A DNA stretch of 64,000 nt, taken from contig JAJPKP010000016.1 of the NCBI GenBank assembly GCA_021323675.1, positions 1 through 64,000 of the forward strand, in the 5' to 3' direction. The position numbers and the translations under genes were made by a program. Numbering within the stretch: the first letter of the stretch is position 1; every line of letters starts with the position of its first letter. The stretch is from Pseudomonadota bacterium. Its GTDB lineage: Bacteria; Desulfobacterota; Binatia; Binatales; Binataceae. The notes beneath the pieces are model-generated. The model was not told where the DNA came from. It searched no databases and saw only the letters and a program-made list of their open reading frames with translations. Shown piece by piece: positions 26,523 through 36,127 of this stretch.

Positions 26523-27863
26523 CTATCGAAGGAAGCGGAGTTTCAAATAGATTGCGCTGACCAGCAATTGGACGATCATCGTGGGTATTCCGAAGCGAGC
26601 GAATTCGACATAGCCCAATGGACGTCCCTCCTGTATGCATATCCCAGCCGCGACGATGTTCGACGAAGCTCCGAAGATGGTGCCATTCCCGCCCAGAGTT
26701 GCTCCGAACATCATCGCGTAGAACAACGGCATCGTGTGGGCAGGGAGGCCACCGTGTCCGGCGTTGAGTTGCGCGGCAGTAGCCCACCCCTGGCCCATGG
26801 CGTATTGGCCAACAATCGGCACCATTGCCACTACCAACGGGATATTGGGAACGGTGCTCGAAAGCAAACCGACCGTCAGCAAAATGATCAGGCAGGCAGA
26901 GCCGATCTCACTGCCGAATATATTGCGCAGTCGCGATCCGACTGCGGCGATGACTCCCGTGCTGTCCAGCGCGCCGACCATCACGAAAATGCATACAAAG
27001 AACAGCAAGGTCTCCCAATCGATATCGGCCAGAACGGCGGACACCTCATCGAGCTTGCTCAGATAAATTGCGAGGAGCATAAGTGACGCGCCGATGATAG
27101 CCACACCAGGTGGAGCAAGCTGCATCGGGAGGCTTTCGCCAACGATGAAAAGGGCCACCATCAGTACCACCGTAAGCACACCAACGATCAGCACGCCGAA
27201 GTGCTCGATGCGAGGAATCTCGACTTCACTCACGGATGCCCTGGTATTCCACACCGGTCGAAATAGAACCGGCAGCAGCAGAACCAAGGCGACTACGGCA
27301 AGGATCCCTCCGGGGCTCAGCAGACTCAGATAGCTGCCAAAACTCATCCGAATCGAACTGCCGACAATGAAGGTGGCCGGGTCGCCGACCAGCGTGATCA
27401 GTCCGGAGGCATTAGCGACCAGCACGAGGAGTATGACGGGCGATGCGAAATCGACTCGCATCATGCGACATACGCGGATGAGCAGGGGGGCAAACAGGAT
27501 GACAACGGTCGCGTTAGGCAGGATCGCGCAGATCGGCGCGGTGAGCGCGATTACTGAGAGCAGTAGCAATCGGCCGTCGCCGTGGACAAGGCGGAGCACG
27601 CGCGCACCCAGATAATCAAAGATGCCTGTAGGGATCAGGGCCCGTGCCACGACCATTCCACCAAAGAACAGACCGATAGTGTCAAAGGCCGCGTTGATGC
27701 TGGATACGGCCGTCTGCGGTGAGACGATACCCAGAATTCTGAGCAGCATCGCACCGAGCAGGCCCGCGACAGCCAGGTTCAACCAATTGAGGGCGATGGA
27801 GAGAATTATACCGGCAAAGACCAGTACCGTGATGATCGCTGGAATGTTGGGATGGGCGGACAC
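26523..27863 (-). CDS. ArsB/NhaD (SLC13-like) anion or cation/proton permease
   Basis: 446 residues, about 11 helices. Two family signatures: FAPLLIRVCRMM with NASGLITLVGDPATFIVG, and MFGATLGGNGTIFGASSNIV near the C-terminus (the paired GDP/N-containing hairpins of the IT superfamily). Closest in style to the ArsB/NhaD and YbiR-like permeases. Substrate (citrate, arsenite, Na+/H+) cannot be decided. Confidence 0.85.
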   Translation of the reverse strand: MSAHPNIPAIITVLVFAGIILSIALNWLNLAVAGLLGAMLLRILGIVSPQTAVSSINAAFDTIGLFFGGMVVARALIPTGIFDYLGARVLRLVHGDGRLLLLSVIALTAPICAILPNATVVILFAPLLIRVCRMMRVDFASPVILLVLVANASGLITLVGDPATFIVGSSIRMSFGSYLSLLSPGGILAVVALVLLLPVLFRPVWNTRASVSEVEIPRIEHFGVLIVGVLTVVLMVALFIVGESLPMQLAPPGVAIIGASLMLLAIYLSKLDEVSAVLADIDWETLLFFVCIFVMVGALDSTGVIAAVGSRLRNIFGSEIGSACLIILLTVGLLSSTVPNIPLVVAMVPIVGQYAMGQGWATAAQLNAGHGGLPAHTMPLFYAMMFGATLGGNGTIFGASSNIVAAGICIQEGRPLGYVEFARFGIPTMIVQLLVSAIYLKLRFLR

Positions 27864-28299
27864 GAGCGAAGCTATACCAGGGTTATGTTGGTCATTGCGG
27901 GGGCGGTCTCGTTGCGGGCGTGTTCACCTGGATTGAACGCACGACAGCCCGAGCACCTGCTTTCCCGATCGTATTGCCCGATCCTTCGTTACGCGAATTG
28001 TACACATAGGTATGTCCGACCGATAACGAGGCGGTGTTCGCTCCAGTGCACCTCCTGAAATGCGAGCAAAGACTCGTCCAACGTTGCCACCATCGGCACC
28101 TCGTTGAAGGTGCGGCGATTCAAGTGCAAACCTAATTGCCGCATTCTGTGAATCCCATCCGACCTTCGTCCGATAGAAATCGGGGAGCCTTTCTGCCCAG
28201 TCTGCGGTGGCCCTGCAAAAGAGTGCGGCAGAGGTGCTCGGGGAAGAACACCCTGGCTTCGTTCCCGAGTGCTTCCGATAGCTCCAGAGGAGACGAAGG
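27864..28299. other. Intergenic between divergent permease and OmpA lipoprotein genes
   Basis: No coding signal that I trust; it must hold the promoters of both flanking genes. A GGAGACGAAGG ribosome site precedes the OmpA gene. No repeats or clear operators seen. Confidence 0.4.
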
Positions 28300-28875
28300 A
28301 TGTCGAAGCTGAAATGTCCCGCGCTGAGCACGATCGCGATCGCGAGCGTTGTCATGCTTGCTGGCTGCGTCTCGCAGCAGACCTATGAAGCCCAGGTCCA
28401 GAAGACCGATGCACTACAGCAGAAGTACGATCAGTTGAACCAGCAGATGTCCTCGGAGATCGCCGCCAAGGAGTTGCACGTCGAGCGGCTGCAAAACGCC
28501 CTGAGGGTCACGATCAACGATCAACTCCTCTTTCCGTCGGGCGATTGGCAGATGCCGGCCGATGCGCAACAGAGCATATCGAAGATCGCCAAGATCCTGG
28601 CTCCAATGCAGCAAACCAGGATCAATGTGAACGGCTATACGGATAATGTCCCTATCGGCCCGGGACTGATGCGCCAGGGGGTCACCAGCAACTTGATCCT
28701 GTCGCAGAAGCGGGCTGAGAATGTTGCGCAGTACATGATTTCGCAGGGCGTTAGCCCAGCCCTTGTTTCGACGCAAGGCTTTGGCGATGCCGACCCGGTC
28801 GCCTCGAATGACACGGCGGAAGGCCGCGCTCAGAACCGGCGCGTCGAAATCGTGCTGGCGGGCTCGGGTAACTAA
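28300..28875 (+). CDS. OmpA-family peptidoglycan-associated lipoprotein
   Basis: 191 residues. Lipoprotein signal with lipobox LAGC (SVVMLAGCVSQQTYEAQVQ), then a coiled-coil (LQQKYDQLNQQMSSEIAAKELH), then an OmpA C-terminal domain (INVNGYTDNVPIG, RAENVAQYMISQGV, GFGDADPVASNDTAEGRAQNRRVEIVL) with the peptidoglycan-binding D and R. It should tether the outer membrane to the wall. A stem-loop follows the stop. Confidence 0.93.
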   Translation: MSKLKCPALSTIAIASVVMLAGCVSQQTYEAQVQKTDALQQKYDQLNQQMSSEIAAKELHVERLQNALRVTINDQLLFPSGDWQMPADAQQSISKIAKILAPMQQTRINVNGYTDNVPIGPGLMRQGVTSNLILSQKRAENVAQYMISQGVSPALVSTQGFGDADPVASNDTAEGRAQNRRVEIVLAGSGN

Positions 28876-28885
28876 GACTGCGTAC

Positions 28886-28922
28886 GGCGGCCGGGTTCCC
28901 CGGCGAATTGCGGCCGCCTTAA
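28886..28922 (+). terminator. Candidate terminator after the OmpA lipoprotein gene
   Basis: Perfect 8-bp stem GGCGGCCG / CGGCCGCC with a 17-nt loop, followed by only two T. Position 10 bp after the stop supports termination, but the short T tract weakens it. Confidence 0.4.
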
Positions 28923-29010
28923 CAACCGGCTCGAGGATATTTGGCCGGCTTTGCCGCACCCGTTTCATTTGCTTGAACGGGCGCCCCGCGCTTCAGCGTC
29001 CGGTCGAAGT

Positions 29011-29580
29011 CTAGTTGGGTGTGATTTGGGTTATCTTGGATCCCTCGATCCCGACACCGCCCATCAAACCCTGCTGATTGAAGACGAAGGCGTACACGTC
29101 CGAGCGCAAGTTGGTGGTAGTCAAGGAGCGCGCGAAGCCTTCGTCGACCACGACGACGCTCGGGCCGGTTCCGATTGCCCAGCCACCGCTCTGATTGAGA
29201 TAGTTCAGGGCCGAGTTGGTCATGAAGAACAGGGCGTAGCCGAACTGTTTGACCCCGGCCTGGAACCCATAGGATGCGGCGGCAGTTCGATAGTATCCAA
29301 CCGTCCGGCCGTTTTGGCGCAGCGCGCCGAAGCCGAACTGCGCGCCGATCAGAAAGGCCCCCTTCTTGATGTCGGGAAAGATAAGGATTGCCCTTGCCTT
29401 GGCGCCCAGTTCCCGCGCCTTGCCGTTGTGCGCATAGAGATTGTTGAGCGCGGCGGTGACACTCTGATCTATCTGGCTCGCCGGCGGTGCGAGAGGAGCG
29501 CTGGCCTGGGCAAAGGCCGGCAACGCAAGACCGAGCGCCAACACAGCCTGAAGCAATACGACTACGATTGAACTTTTCAC
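29011..29580 (-). CDS. YSC84/SYLF-domain exported lipid-binding protein
   Basis: 189 residues with signal peptide (VVLLQAVLALGLALPAFA). KARELGAKARAILIFPDIKKGAF, YGFQAGVKQFGYALFFMT and GTGPSVVVVDEG match the SYLF (DUF500/YSC84) domain, which binds phosphoinositides in eukaryotes; the bacterial role is unclear. Its start overlaps the stop of the GH15 gene (4 bp), so the two are translated together. Confidence 0.9.
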   Translation of the reverse strand: MKSSIVVVLLQAVLALGLALPAFAQASAPLAPPASQIDQSVTAALNNLYAHNGKARELGAKARAILIFPDIKKGAFLIGAQFGFGALRQNGRTVGYYRTAAASYGFQAGVKQFGYALFFMTNSALNYLNQSGGWAIGTGPSVVVVDEGFARSLTTTNLRSDVYAFVFNQQGLMGGVGIEGSKITQITPN

Positions 29581-31364
29581 CGAACCGAATCCTCCCTCAG
29601 GTTTCGTACGGCGTTCACCAGAGAAACGTGGGTAAATGCCTGCGGAAAATTGCCCAGGAGCCGCCGCGATGCCGGGTCGTATTCCTCGGCGAACAATCCG
29701 ACGTCATTTGAAAGCGCGGCGAGTCGCTCGAACAGCTCGCGCGCCTCGCGATGCCGTCCCATCAAGGTAAGGTTATCCACCAGCCAGAAGGAGCAAGGAA
29801 GGAAAACTCCCTCGCCGGGCGGGAGCCCGTCAACTGCACTCTCGGAGCGATATCGCAGCACCAGGCCGTCGGAAACGAGTTCACGCTGGATTGCCTCTAC
29901 GGTCCCCACCACGCGTGGGTCATCGGCGGGGAGAAATCCTACCATCGGAATCATAAGAAGCGCGGCATCAAGCGCATCGCTCCCGTAGTACTGCACGAAC
30001 GCATTGCGCCGCCGGTTGAAGCCCCGCTCGCAGACGTCGCGATGGATCCGATCGCGTAGCTGGCGCCATCGCGCAAGCGGTCCGGTCTGAAAGCCTGCTT
30101 CGAGGGCCCTGACCGCTCGATCGAAGGCGACCCACGCCATTATCCTGGAGTGGGTGAAATGACGGCGCGGGCCTCTGACTTCCCAGATTCCCTCATCTGG
30201 ATGCTGCCAGATCTTTTCCAGGTTCTGCATGAGAGCGGTCAGAAGCCGCCACGATTGCGGCAGCGAACTCGCACCGCTGCGCCGGCCAAGATCGAAAACG
30301 CCCATTATTTCGCCATACACGTCGAGTTGGAGCTGCCCGTGTGCCGCGTTGCCGACCCGCACCGGTCTGCTGTTTTCGTAGCCGGTCAGCCATGGCAACT
30401 CCATCTCAGTGAGCCGGCGCTCGCCTCTGATGCCATACATGATTTGCAAGGCGTCGGGGGTTCCTGCGACTGCGCGCAGTAGCCACTCGCGCCAGGCAAG
30501 CGCTTCCGCCGTGTAACCCGAAACCATCAGCGCAAACAGGGTCAGAGTTGCGTCACGCAGCCAACAGAAGCGGTAATCCCAGTTGCGCGAACCTCCGATC
30601 CATTCGGGGAGGGAAGCAGTCGGCGCGGCCACGATGCCTCCGGTGGGGCCGTAAGTCAGCGCTTTGAGAGTGATTAGTGATCTCAGCGCGAGGTCTCTCC
30701 ATGGACCGGTCACCGCGCAGCGCGACGACCATTCGCGCCATCTGTTATCCGTCTGTCGCAGCATTTCTATCGGGTCATTCGCAGCGGGCTCCGTCTGGTG
30801 AGACGGGTACCACGTCAGCGTAAACGGGATGCTTTGGCCTTCCGCAATAGTGAACTTGCCGGACGTAATTCCTTCTTCATGGCTTACGGCCACAGGTGTT
30901 TTGACTGCGAGAGCATCGGGACCCGCAGTCGCGCGAAACCCGGTTTCATCAGGCGATATCCATGGCAAGATGCTGCCGTAGTCGAAGCGAACGGCCATCT
31001 CCATCTTCATTGGCACCGTCCCTGTCACACCACGAACGATCCGTATGACATCGGTGCGTTGTTCGGACCGTGCAATCGGCATGAAGTCTATGAGTGCGAC
31101 TGTGCCGCTGTCGGTGACGAATTCGTTTTCGAGGATCAGAGTCGGACCCGCGTAGCGCCGGCGAACTGCGCGCTCCTCCCCGGCGGGTGCGATTTGCCAG
31201 TAGCCGTTTGCGCGGGTGCCGAGGAGCACGGCGAAGCAAGCCGGCGAGTCGAATCGCGGCATGCACATCCAATCGATCGAGCCGTTGTTTCCAACCAGCG
31301 CAGCGGTGCGGGTGTCTCCGATTATCGCGTAGTCTTCGAGTTTCAGGCTCACGGCGATTTCCAT
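29577..31364 (-). CDS. Glycoside hydrolase family 15 (glucoamylase/trehalase-like)
   Basis: 595 residues. N-terminal trehalase-like beta-domain (YAIIGDTRTAALVGNNGSIDWMCMPRFDSP) and a catalytic (alpha/alpha)6 domain with NWDYRFCWLRDATLTLFAL, EGIWEVRGPRRHFTHSRIMAWVAFDRA and a late GLVLRYRSESAVDGLPPGEG, as in GH15 trehalases/glucoamylases. No signal peptide; likely cytosolic trehalose or glucan hydrolysis. The coupled YSC84 partner is not typical. Confidence 0.93.
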   Translation of the reverse strand: MEIAVSLKLEDYAIIGDTRTAALVGNNGSIDWMCMPRFDSPACFAVLLGTRANGYWQIAPAGEERAVRRRYAGPTLILENEFVTDSGTVALIDFMPIARSEQRTDVIRIVRGVTGTVPMKMEMAVRFDYGSILPWISPDETGFRATAGPDALAVKTPVAVSHEEGITSGKFTIAEGQSIPFTLTWYPSHQTEPAANDPIEMLRQTDNRWREWSSRCAVTGPWRDLALRSLITLKALTYGPTGGIVAAPTASLPEWIGGSRNWDYRFCWLRDATLTLFALMVSGYTAEALAWREWLLRAVAGTPDALQIMYGIRGERRLTEMELPWLTGYENSRPVRVGNAAHGQLQLDVYGEIMGVFDLGRRSGASSLPQSWRLLTALMQNLEKIWQHPDEGIWEVRGPRRHFTHSRIMAWVAFDRAVRALEAGFQTGPLARWRQLRDRIHRDVCERGFNRRRNAFVQYYGSDALDAALLMIPMVGFLPADDPRVVGTVEAIQRELVSDGLVLRYRSESAVDGLPPGEGVFLPCSFWLVDNLTLMGRHREARELFERLAALSNDVGLFAEEYDPASRRLLGNFPQAFTHVSLVNAVRNLREDSVR

Positions 31365-31581
31365 TCAGCCGCGGGCCCCGACCCGGCAGGGAGAGGACCA
31401 CTGTTGCCTGCTTGTCATCGATGACGCGGAACGCGCGGTCCCATCCTGCAGCCGGGTCTTTCGGCCGCGACAGGGCCCGCGTGTCTTCATGTTCCGGCAA
31501 GCGGCGAAACGGGTGCAGAGTCGCGCCGCATTGGTCCGCACGGCTTTGCGAGCCACCATCGACAGACCGCCGCAACCGTGC

Positions 31582-32169
31582 TCAACCGGCGGCTTCCTTC
31601 TCGATTGCGATAGCCGTGGCGCGAGAGACGGTAACTACCAGCTCGTCTCCTGCCTTGACGTGCGCGAGGTTCCTGGGATCTCTTGCCTTGACCTTCTCAA
31701 CCGACCCGTCCGGCCCCTTCAAAGTGATCGTTCCATTGGCGGGATCGACCTCAACGACCTTGACCAGCACTGTCGCTTGCTGCTGAGCGACGGCGCCAGG
31801 CGTTCCACTCCGCGCCGTCGTAATTCCTTCTTTCAGCGAGACGGACGGCACTTGTTCTTCGGCCTTCTTCTTTCTCACGGACACAACTTCGTAGTAGCGC
31901 ACCACGACCGGGTCCCCGGCTTTGACTGCTTTGAGGTTGTAGGGATTGTCAACCTTGAAGGTCACCCTCTTTCCGTTGGCTTCGAGTGTGACGGATTTTG
32001 CGCTCTCATCCACCGCGGCGATCTTGCCATGGATGGTCAGCACCGTTGCCGAGCGGATACTTTCCGGCTCTTCCGCGGCCGCAGATGGGTTGCTGGTCTG
32101 TGCTGTAGCATTCCCAAAAGCCAGACAGAACGCCAAGATCGCAAGAACACCTCCGCTTCGAATCGCCAT
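31582..32169 (-). CDS. Exported protein with two similar beta-barrel-like repeats
   Basis: ATG 32169 (MAIRSGGVLAILAFCLAFGNATA) has GGAGG 9 nt upstream; the track start at 32262 is rejected. 196 residues. Signal peptide, then two similar halves: HGKIAAVDESAKSVTLEANG...NLKAVKAGDPVVVRYYEV and VKVVEVDPANGTITLKGPDG...NLAHVKAGDELVVTVSRA. The pattern resembles CusF/DUF5666-type small OB folds. Role unknown; possibly metal or ligand binding in the periplasm. Confidence 0.7.
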   Translation of the reverse strand: MAIRSGGVLAILAFCLAFGNATAQTSNPSAAAEEPESIRSATVLTIHGKIAAVDESAKSVTLEANGKRVTFKVDNPYNLKAVKAGDPVVVRYYEVVSVRKKKAEEQVPSVSLKEGITTARSGTPGAVAQQQATVLVKVVEVDPANGTITLKGPDGSVEKVKARDPRNLAHVKAGDELVVTVSRATAIAIEKEAAG

Positions 32170-32579
32170 TAAACGTGCCTCCGTATTTTTAGGCCCCCTT
32201 GTTTGAAACAGACGGAAACCTGACGCGCCGCGAAGGGAGCGCCGCTGCGCCTGTTTGGCCACGCAGTTGAACCGGTCCTATCCGGATCGCTCCAACCGCC
32301 AAAGCCCGCAGCGAACAGAGCATATGGTGCGTCCGCAGGACATCCGACCAAGGTCCGATAGCCGCCAAGTCTTCCTCCGGAAATAGTCTTTCAACCACCG
32401 CTTCAAAATCGATGGAACGTTCTGGTTTGGAATTAACCCCCGCCCCGAAAGTACCGTCGCTCGAGAATCATCGAAGAGGCGGAATCATTCGGGTGTTCGG
32501 ACGGGCAGGACCCTCGTGGGTTTGGATGCGACGGAAGGTTATCAAAAGCGGCCAATGCCTTGGTAAGCGGAGACTAACG

Positions 32580-33824
32580 ATGGGAATTCGTGGCCGTCTG
32601 GTTTGGACGACCTTACTCGCCCTCCAATTGCTGGTAACAACCGCGGAGCAGCTTTCGGCGGAGCAATTCGAACAGCCGCCGAGCTTGCCGGGCCAGCAGC
32701 TAGTGCAGGCAAGCCTCCTTTCCGGCAACGGTTTTCATGTGAACTCGCCGGTTCCAACGGACGGTTTGATGGCGCACTTCACCATCGTGAGCGACGTGGG
32801 AACCTTCGATGCGCCGAGCGAGGAAATGCTGAGAATCCGGGTGGCCGAACTTCCCGCAATCGTTGAGCTTACCAGGACCAGCAAGACCCACGTATTTGCT
32901 CAAGCTCTCGCAGAGAACGCTGCGCGCCCGGTGCAGGCGGCAGGGCAAATGCTGATGAATCCGGTCGAGACGATCCAGGGACTACCTTCCGGGGTGGGCC
33001 GCTTCTTTGGTCGAGTAGGTCTTGGCGCGGAGAAGATACAGCAAGCTGCGAGCTCGTCCGAAGGGAATGTCGCAGCAACTACAGGTCAGGCCACCAGAGA
33101 TGTCTTCGGCTACGAACAGGAACGGCGAGGCTTGGCAAAGAAATTGGGAGTCGATCCTTACACCACCAATCCCGTACTTTCAAAGCAACTCGATGACTTT
33201 GCCCTCACGGCATTCAGAGCGCACGTGGGGGTCACCACCACCATGTCCGTGTTCATTCCCGGTTCGATGGCTATCACGGCGACGAGAATAGTCTCAACAT
33301 GGGTTTGGGACACACCCAAGGCGGACCTGATACTGAAGAACCAAAAGGAGCTGCAAGCGCTGGGGGTTCCCGCCACGACGATTGACGCTCTGACGCGAAA
33401 TCCCACCTTCCCGCTCAGTGTGCAGACGGCGTTTGTTGAAAATCTCGGCCGTCTTTCAGGCGTTCCAGGCAGTGTGGAAGCAGTCATGCTGGCCAGTACG
33501 GCGCAGTCAGAGGTGCAGGCAAGATTTCTGACCGCTACGGTCGGGATGCTGGCTCGCTACCATCAAACCCGGGTACCAATTCGCAGGCTGCTGGTCCGCA
33601 GAGGGATCATCGGACAAGATCAAAACGGCGCTATCATAGCGCAAGCGCCGGTTGACTACGTCTCATGGACTCAACTGGTGGCGGACTTCGCGAATCGTCC
33701 AGACCTGCGCAAGTCAAGGCGAACTCTGTGGGTCACAGGTCAGCTGTCGCTCGCGGCAAAAAGGAACTTTCAAACCGCTGGATGGGCCGTGGTCGAGGGC
33801 GCCAACCCGATACCGGGTAGCTAA
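32580..33824 (+). CDS. Large exported hypothetical protein
   Basis: ATG 32580 with GGAG about 8 nt upstream; the track start at 32412 adds residues without coding character. 414 residues. Signal peptide MGIRGRLVWTTLLALQLLVTTAEQLSA. The rest is helical with no recognised domain; PVETIQGLPSGVGRFFGRVG and QATRDVFGYEQERRGLAKKLGVDPYTTNPVL stand out as likely conserved segments. It lies between the divergent beta-repeat gene and the convergent patatin gene. Confidence 0.6.
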   Translation: MGIRGRLVWTTLLALQLLVTTAEQLSAEQFEQPPSLPGQQLVQASLLSGNGFHVNSPVPTDGLMAHFTIVSDVGTFDAPSEEMLRIRVAELPAIVELTRTSKTHVFAQALAENAARPVQAAGQMLMNPVETIQGLPSGVGRFFGRVGLGAEKIQQAASSSEGNVAATTGQATRDVFGYEQERRGLAKKLGVDPYTTNPVLSKQLDDFALTAFRAHVGVTTTMSVFIPGSMAITATRIVSTWVWDTPKADLILKNQKELQALGVPATTIDALTRNPTFPLSVQTAFVENLGRLSGVPGSVEAVMLASTAQSEVQARFLTATVGMLARYHQTRVPIRRLLVRRGIIGQDQNGAIIAQAPVDYVSWTQLVADFANRPDLRKSRRTLWVTGQLSLAAKRNFQTAGWAVVEGANPIPGS

Positions 33825-33885
33825 GCTCGGCAGCACCCTGAAGCTCGACACTTGCGACGGCCGCCGAGATGGCTTCGCGGAAAGC

Positions 33886-35136
33886 TCAACTGCCAGGGGT
33901 CTCGAGGACGGGCGGCGCCTTGCGCCACGAGAATCCGGCAGCTCCTTTCGCGTAGGCATAGTCGAACAATGAATTCATGTACTCGGGGTCAAATTTGGAG
34001 TGCTTCGTGTTGGGAAAATCCGTCTCGATAAAGGCCAGATTGTAGTCGATGCCATCGTGCTTCGCCTGTGCATAAATGCGCAGAAGGTCATTGTAACCGA
34101 TGTAGTGAATCATCGTGGCGATAGCTCGGCCGCTGATGTTCAGAAATCTCCGGTTGACCGATGCCCAGTCCGGATCGAGCCGGCTGTTGCGGATGATATA
34201 CGCGTGGCGATCGCGCGCGAATTCCGCGGACCTCAAGTTCGCTCGCATCCCGACGCCGGGCGGATAAAGAAAGGTTTGGGCTACCACTCCGCCGTCGACA
34301 TTCATCTCCTGGTAGCGGTGTCCGTCGGCCTCAACCTCAATCATCATCGGCGGGAACGCGCCGGGTATGGAGGCGGAGGCGAGTATTATCGTGCGAATTA
34401 CTTCCAGGGCGCCGGGCCGACCACTGGCCGCGATCGCACCGATGTTCCAGATGACCGGCCGCTGGGCGTCCAGACTGGTAGTGCCGATCAGCAAAAGACG
34501 GCCTTTGTTGTACTCGGATGCGATGTCGGCAAACGCCCGCTCGTTGATGTAATGGGTAATCAGGCCATAGAGTGGCGCCGTATCAGCCAGCGCTTCACCG
34601 AATACGGCGTTGTGAACTCCGCGCCTCTTCAGGACATCATCGGGTCCAATCTTGGTGTACACGGCGCGCAAGCCGCTCATATATGAATGGCCCAGAAAAG
34701 CGAAAGGGGCAATCATCGCGCCTGTGCTGACTCCGGTCACAATTTTGAAGGTCGGCATCGTGCCGGCATCGGACCATCCGCAGATCAGCCCGGCACCAAA
34801 AGACCCGTCGTCGCTGCCTCCTGAGATTGCCAGGAAACTCGCGGGCGGCAAGCGTCCATCCCAGCCTTCGTCTTGCTGCAGGGCCGCTTTTTCTCGTTCC
34901 AACGCCTGTTCCGCTTCTCGCACCAGACTGTCGACTTGCGAATCTGCCCAGAACCGGGCGCCCTGAATCCCGAGAACCGTAACATGGTCGGCCAAATCGG
35001 CCGGTGCAGGAGGTTCTCGCTGGTAGCCAATGCAGCGGCCCATCAGCCGCGTCAACCAACTTTCACTAAGCTGAGTTGCAAGCTCGGAGGGTTTGTTCCG
35101 GGCGGCGTTGCTAGCCGATGGAGCAGGCGGTTTCAT
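33886..35136 (-). CDS. Patatin-like phospholipase
   Basis: 416 residues. FLAISGGSDDGSFGAGLI forms the oxyanion hole region, GVSTGAMIAPFAFLG holds the nucleophile Ser in GxSxG, and MNVDGGVVAQTF supplies the catalytic Asp (DGG). No classical signal peptide, though an N-terminal basic stretch is present. Family members are lipid acyl hydrolases. Convergent with the upstream exported protein gene. Confidence 0.92.
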   Translation of the reverse strand: MKPPAPSASNAARNKPSELATQLSESWLTRLMGRCIGYQREPPAPADLADHVTVLGIQGARFWADSQVDSLVREAEQALEREKAALQQDEGWDGRLPPASFLAISGGSDDGSFGAGLICGWSDAGTMPTFKIVTGVSTGAMIAPFAFLGHSYMSGLRAVYTKIGPDDVLKRRGVHNAVFGEALADTAPLYGLITHYINERAFADIASEYNKGRLLLIGTTSLDAQRPVIWNIGAIAASGRPGALEVIRTIILASASIPGAFPPMMIEVEADGHRYQEMNVDGGVVAQTFLYPPGVGMRANLRSAEFARDRHAYIIRNSRLDPDWASVNRRFLNISGRAIATMIHYIGYNDLLRIYAQAKHDGIDYNLAFIETDFPNTKHSKFDPEYMNSLFDYAYAKGAAGFSWRKAPPVLETPGS

Positions 35137-35630
35137 TGCTGCCGATCCCGAAAAGTCTTCTGTTCATCGACTGCTCGCGGCGCGCGAAGAGTTCGCACTG
35201 CGTCTGTCTCGCGCGGAGCGCGCGCCGCAAAAGGCGCAAAACGCTTGCCAACACCCGGGCAGATCGTCACTCGTATGGGACGCAAAAGTGAACGCGCCTT
35301 GAGAGTTCCCATCAACAACCTGGCGGAACGCCGCGCGTTCAGACTCCCCGCACGTTGACCCAACGCTGAGGTGATGTCGATGTGATGGCAGAAAGACTAT
35401 GTCCAACAGAAGACTCGAAGCCTATAGGACCTTGGTCGGATATTGGCAGACGCGGATGGTGTGCCTGACGTCTATCGACGCGCGCGCTCGAGGGGGGATT
35501 GGGTCCGCTGATTCATTTCGCGCTTGCGGGCGGAGACGAAGCCTGAGGCCAGCGCGCCTTTCGCGCATCAAGGGTTTAACAGGCCAAAAGTGGATTCGCT
35601 CGGAAACCGCAACGATTATCGGGAGAAAGT
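35137..35630. other. Intergenic, no gene seen
   Basis: Short overlapping ORFs only. No repeats or RNA-like folds recognised. The 3' end of the tRNA-Leu gene begins at 35631. Confidence 0.4.
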
Positions 35631-35716
35631 TGGTGCCGAGGGCGGGACTTGAACCCGCATGTGGTTGCCCACGGTGGATTTTGAGTCCACTGCGTCTGCC
35701 GTTTCGCCACCTCGGC
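35631..35716 (-). tRNA. tRNA-Leu (anticodon CAA)
   Basis: Reverse complement folds as a class II tRNA: acceptor GCCGAGG/CCTCGGC, anticodon stem GTGGA/TCCAC around loop CTCAAAA (anticodon CAA, reads UUG), a variable arm (GTGGGCAACCAC region) and T arm GGTTCAAGTC. The 3' CCA is encoded (35631-35633). The 5' half lies inside the 145-bp repeat that bounds the Rhs island, so this gene is the integration site and remains intact. Confidence 0.93.
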
Positions 35717-35821
35717 ACTTCCGGGAGATAGCGGCAACCCCTAGTTTTAGCGGCGGGGAACGAGGCGGGCAACCGCGCCGCTGTGGCGGTCAGCCGGAGA
35801 CCCGCGATGCGAGGTTCAGGA
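35677..35821. repeat. Island boundary direct repeat, left copy
   Basis: 145 bp, matching 39852-39996 at 144 of 145 positions by eye (one G/A difference within CTAGTTTTAGC). It contains the 5' half of tRNA-Leu up to the anticodon arm, a short spacer and the last codons of the SCP2-like gene. Confidence 0.9.
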
Positions 35822-36118
35822 CTCACCGCGATGACCAACGCGGCACTGAGCTACGCGCCGGACGGGCAACGTTCGATCCTTGGGGTCACCAACACAAATA
35901 CTACGGTAACGACGACCTACACCTACGATGCCCTTTCCCAGCGGCTCACGCTCTTGAACTTTGCTTCCAGCCAGAATCCCTCGCTCGGCACTCTGAGCTA
36001 CACCTACGACGCCGACGGTCGGGTCATCACCAAGGGTGGAACCCTCGCCAACGTCAACCTGCCGCCGGTTTCGCCACAGGCCGCAACGTACGCGAGCACC
36101 AACCAGATTCAGACCTGA
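35822..36118 (+). pseudogene. 5'-truncated Rhs core with in-frame TGA
   Basis: From the island edge the frame reads YAPDGQRSILGVTN, TYTYDALSQRLTLLN and LSYTYDADGRVITKGG, all YD-repeats. It stops at TGA 36116-36118 in NQIQT*TNGMSPSVDANEAIT. RHS repeats have Trp at that place (NqltsWtng...yDanGnlt), so TGG to TGA is the simplest cause. Same frame as the next ORF. Confidence 0.75.
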
Positions 36119-36127
36119 ACCAACGGG

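Noticed and set aside
26385-27086. 233-residue plus ORF
   Set aside because: Antisense to the permease gene and polar throughout; shadow.
36116-36118. Recoded TGA (Trp or Sec)
   Set aside because: No sign of a TGA-recoding code: other genes use TGA as their stop, and no selenocysteine element was seen.
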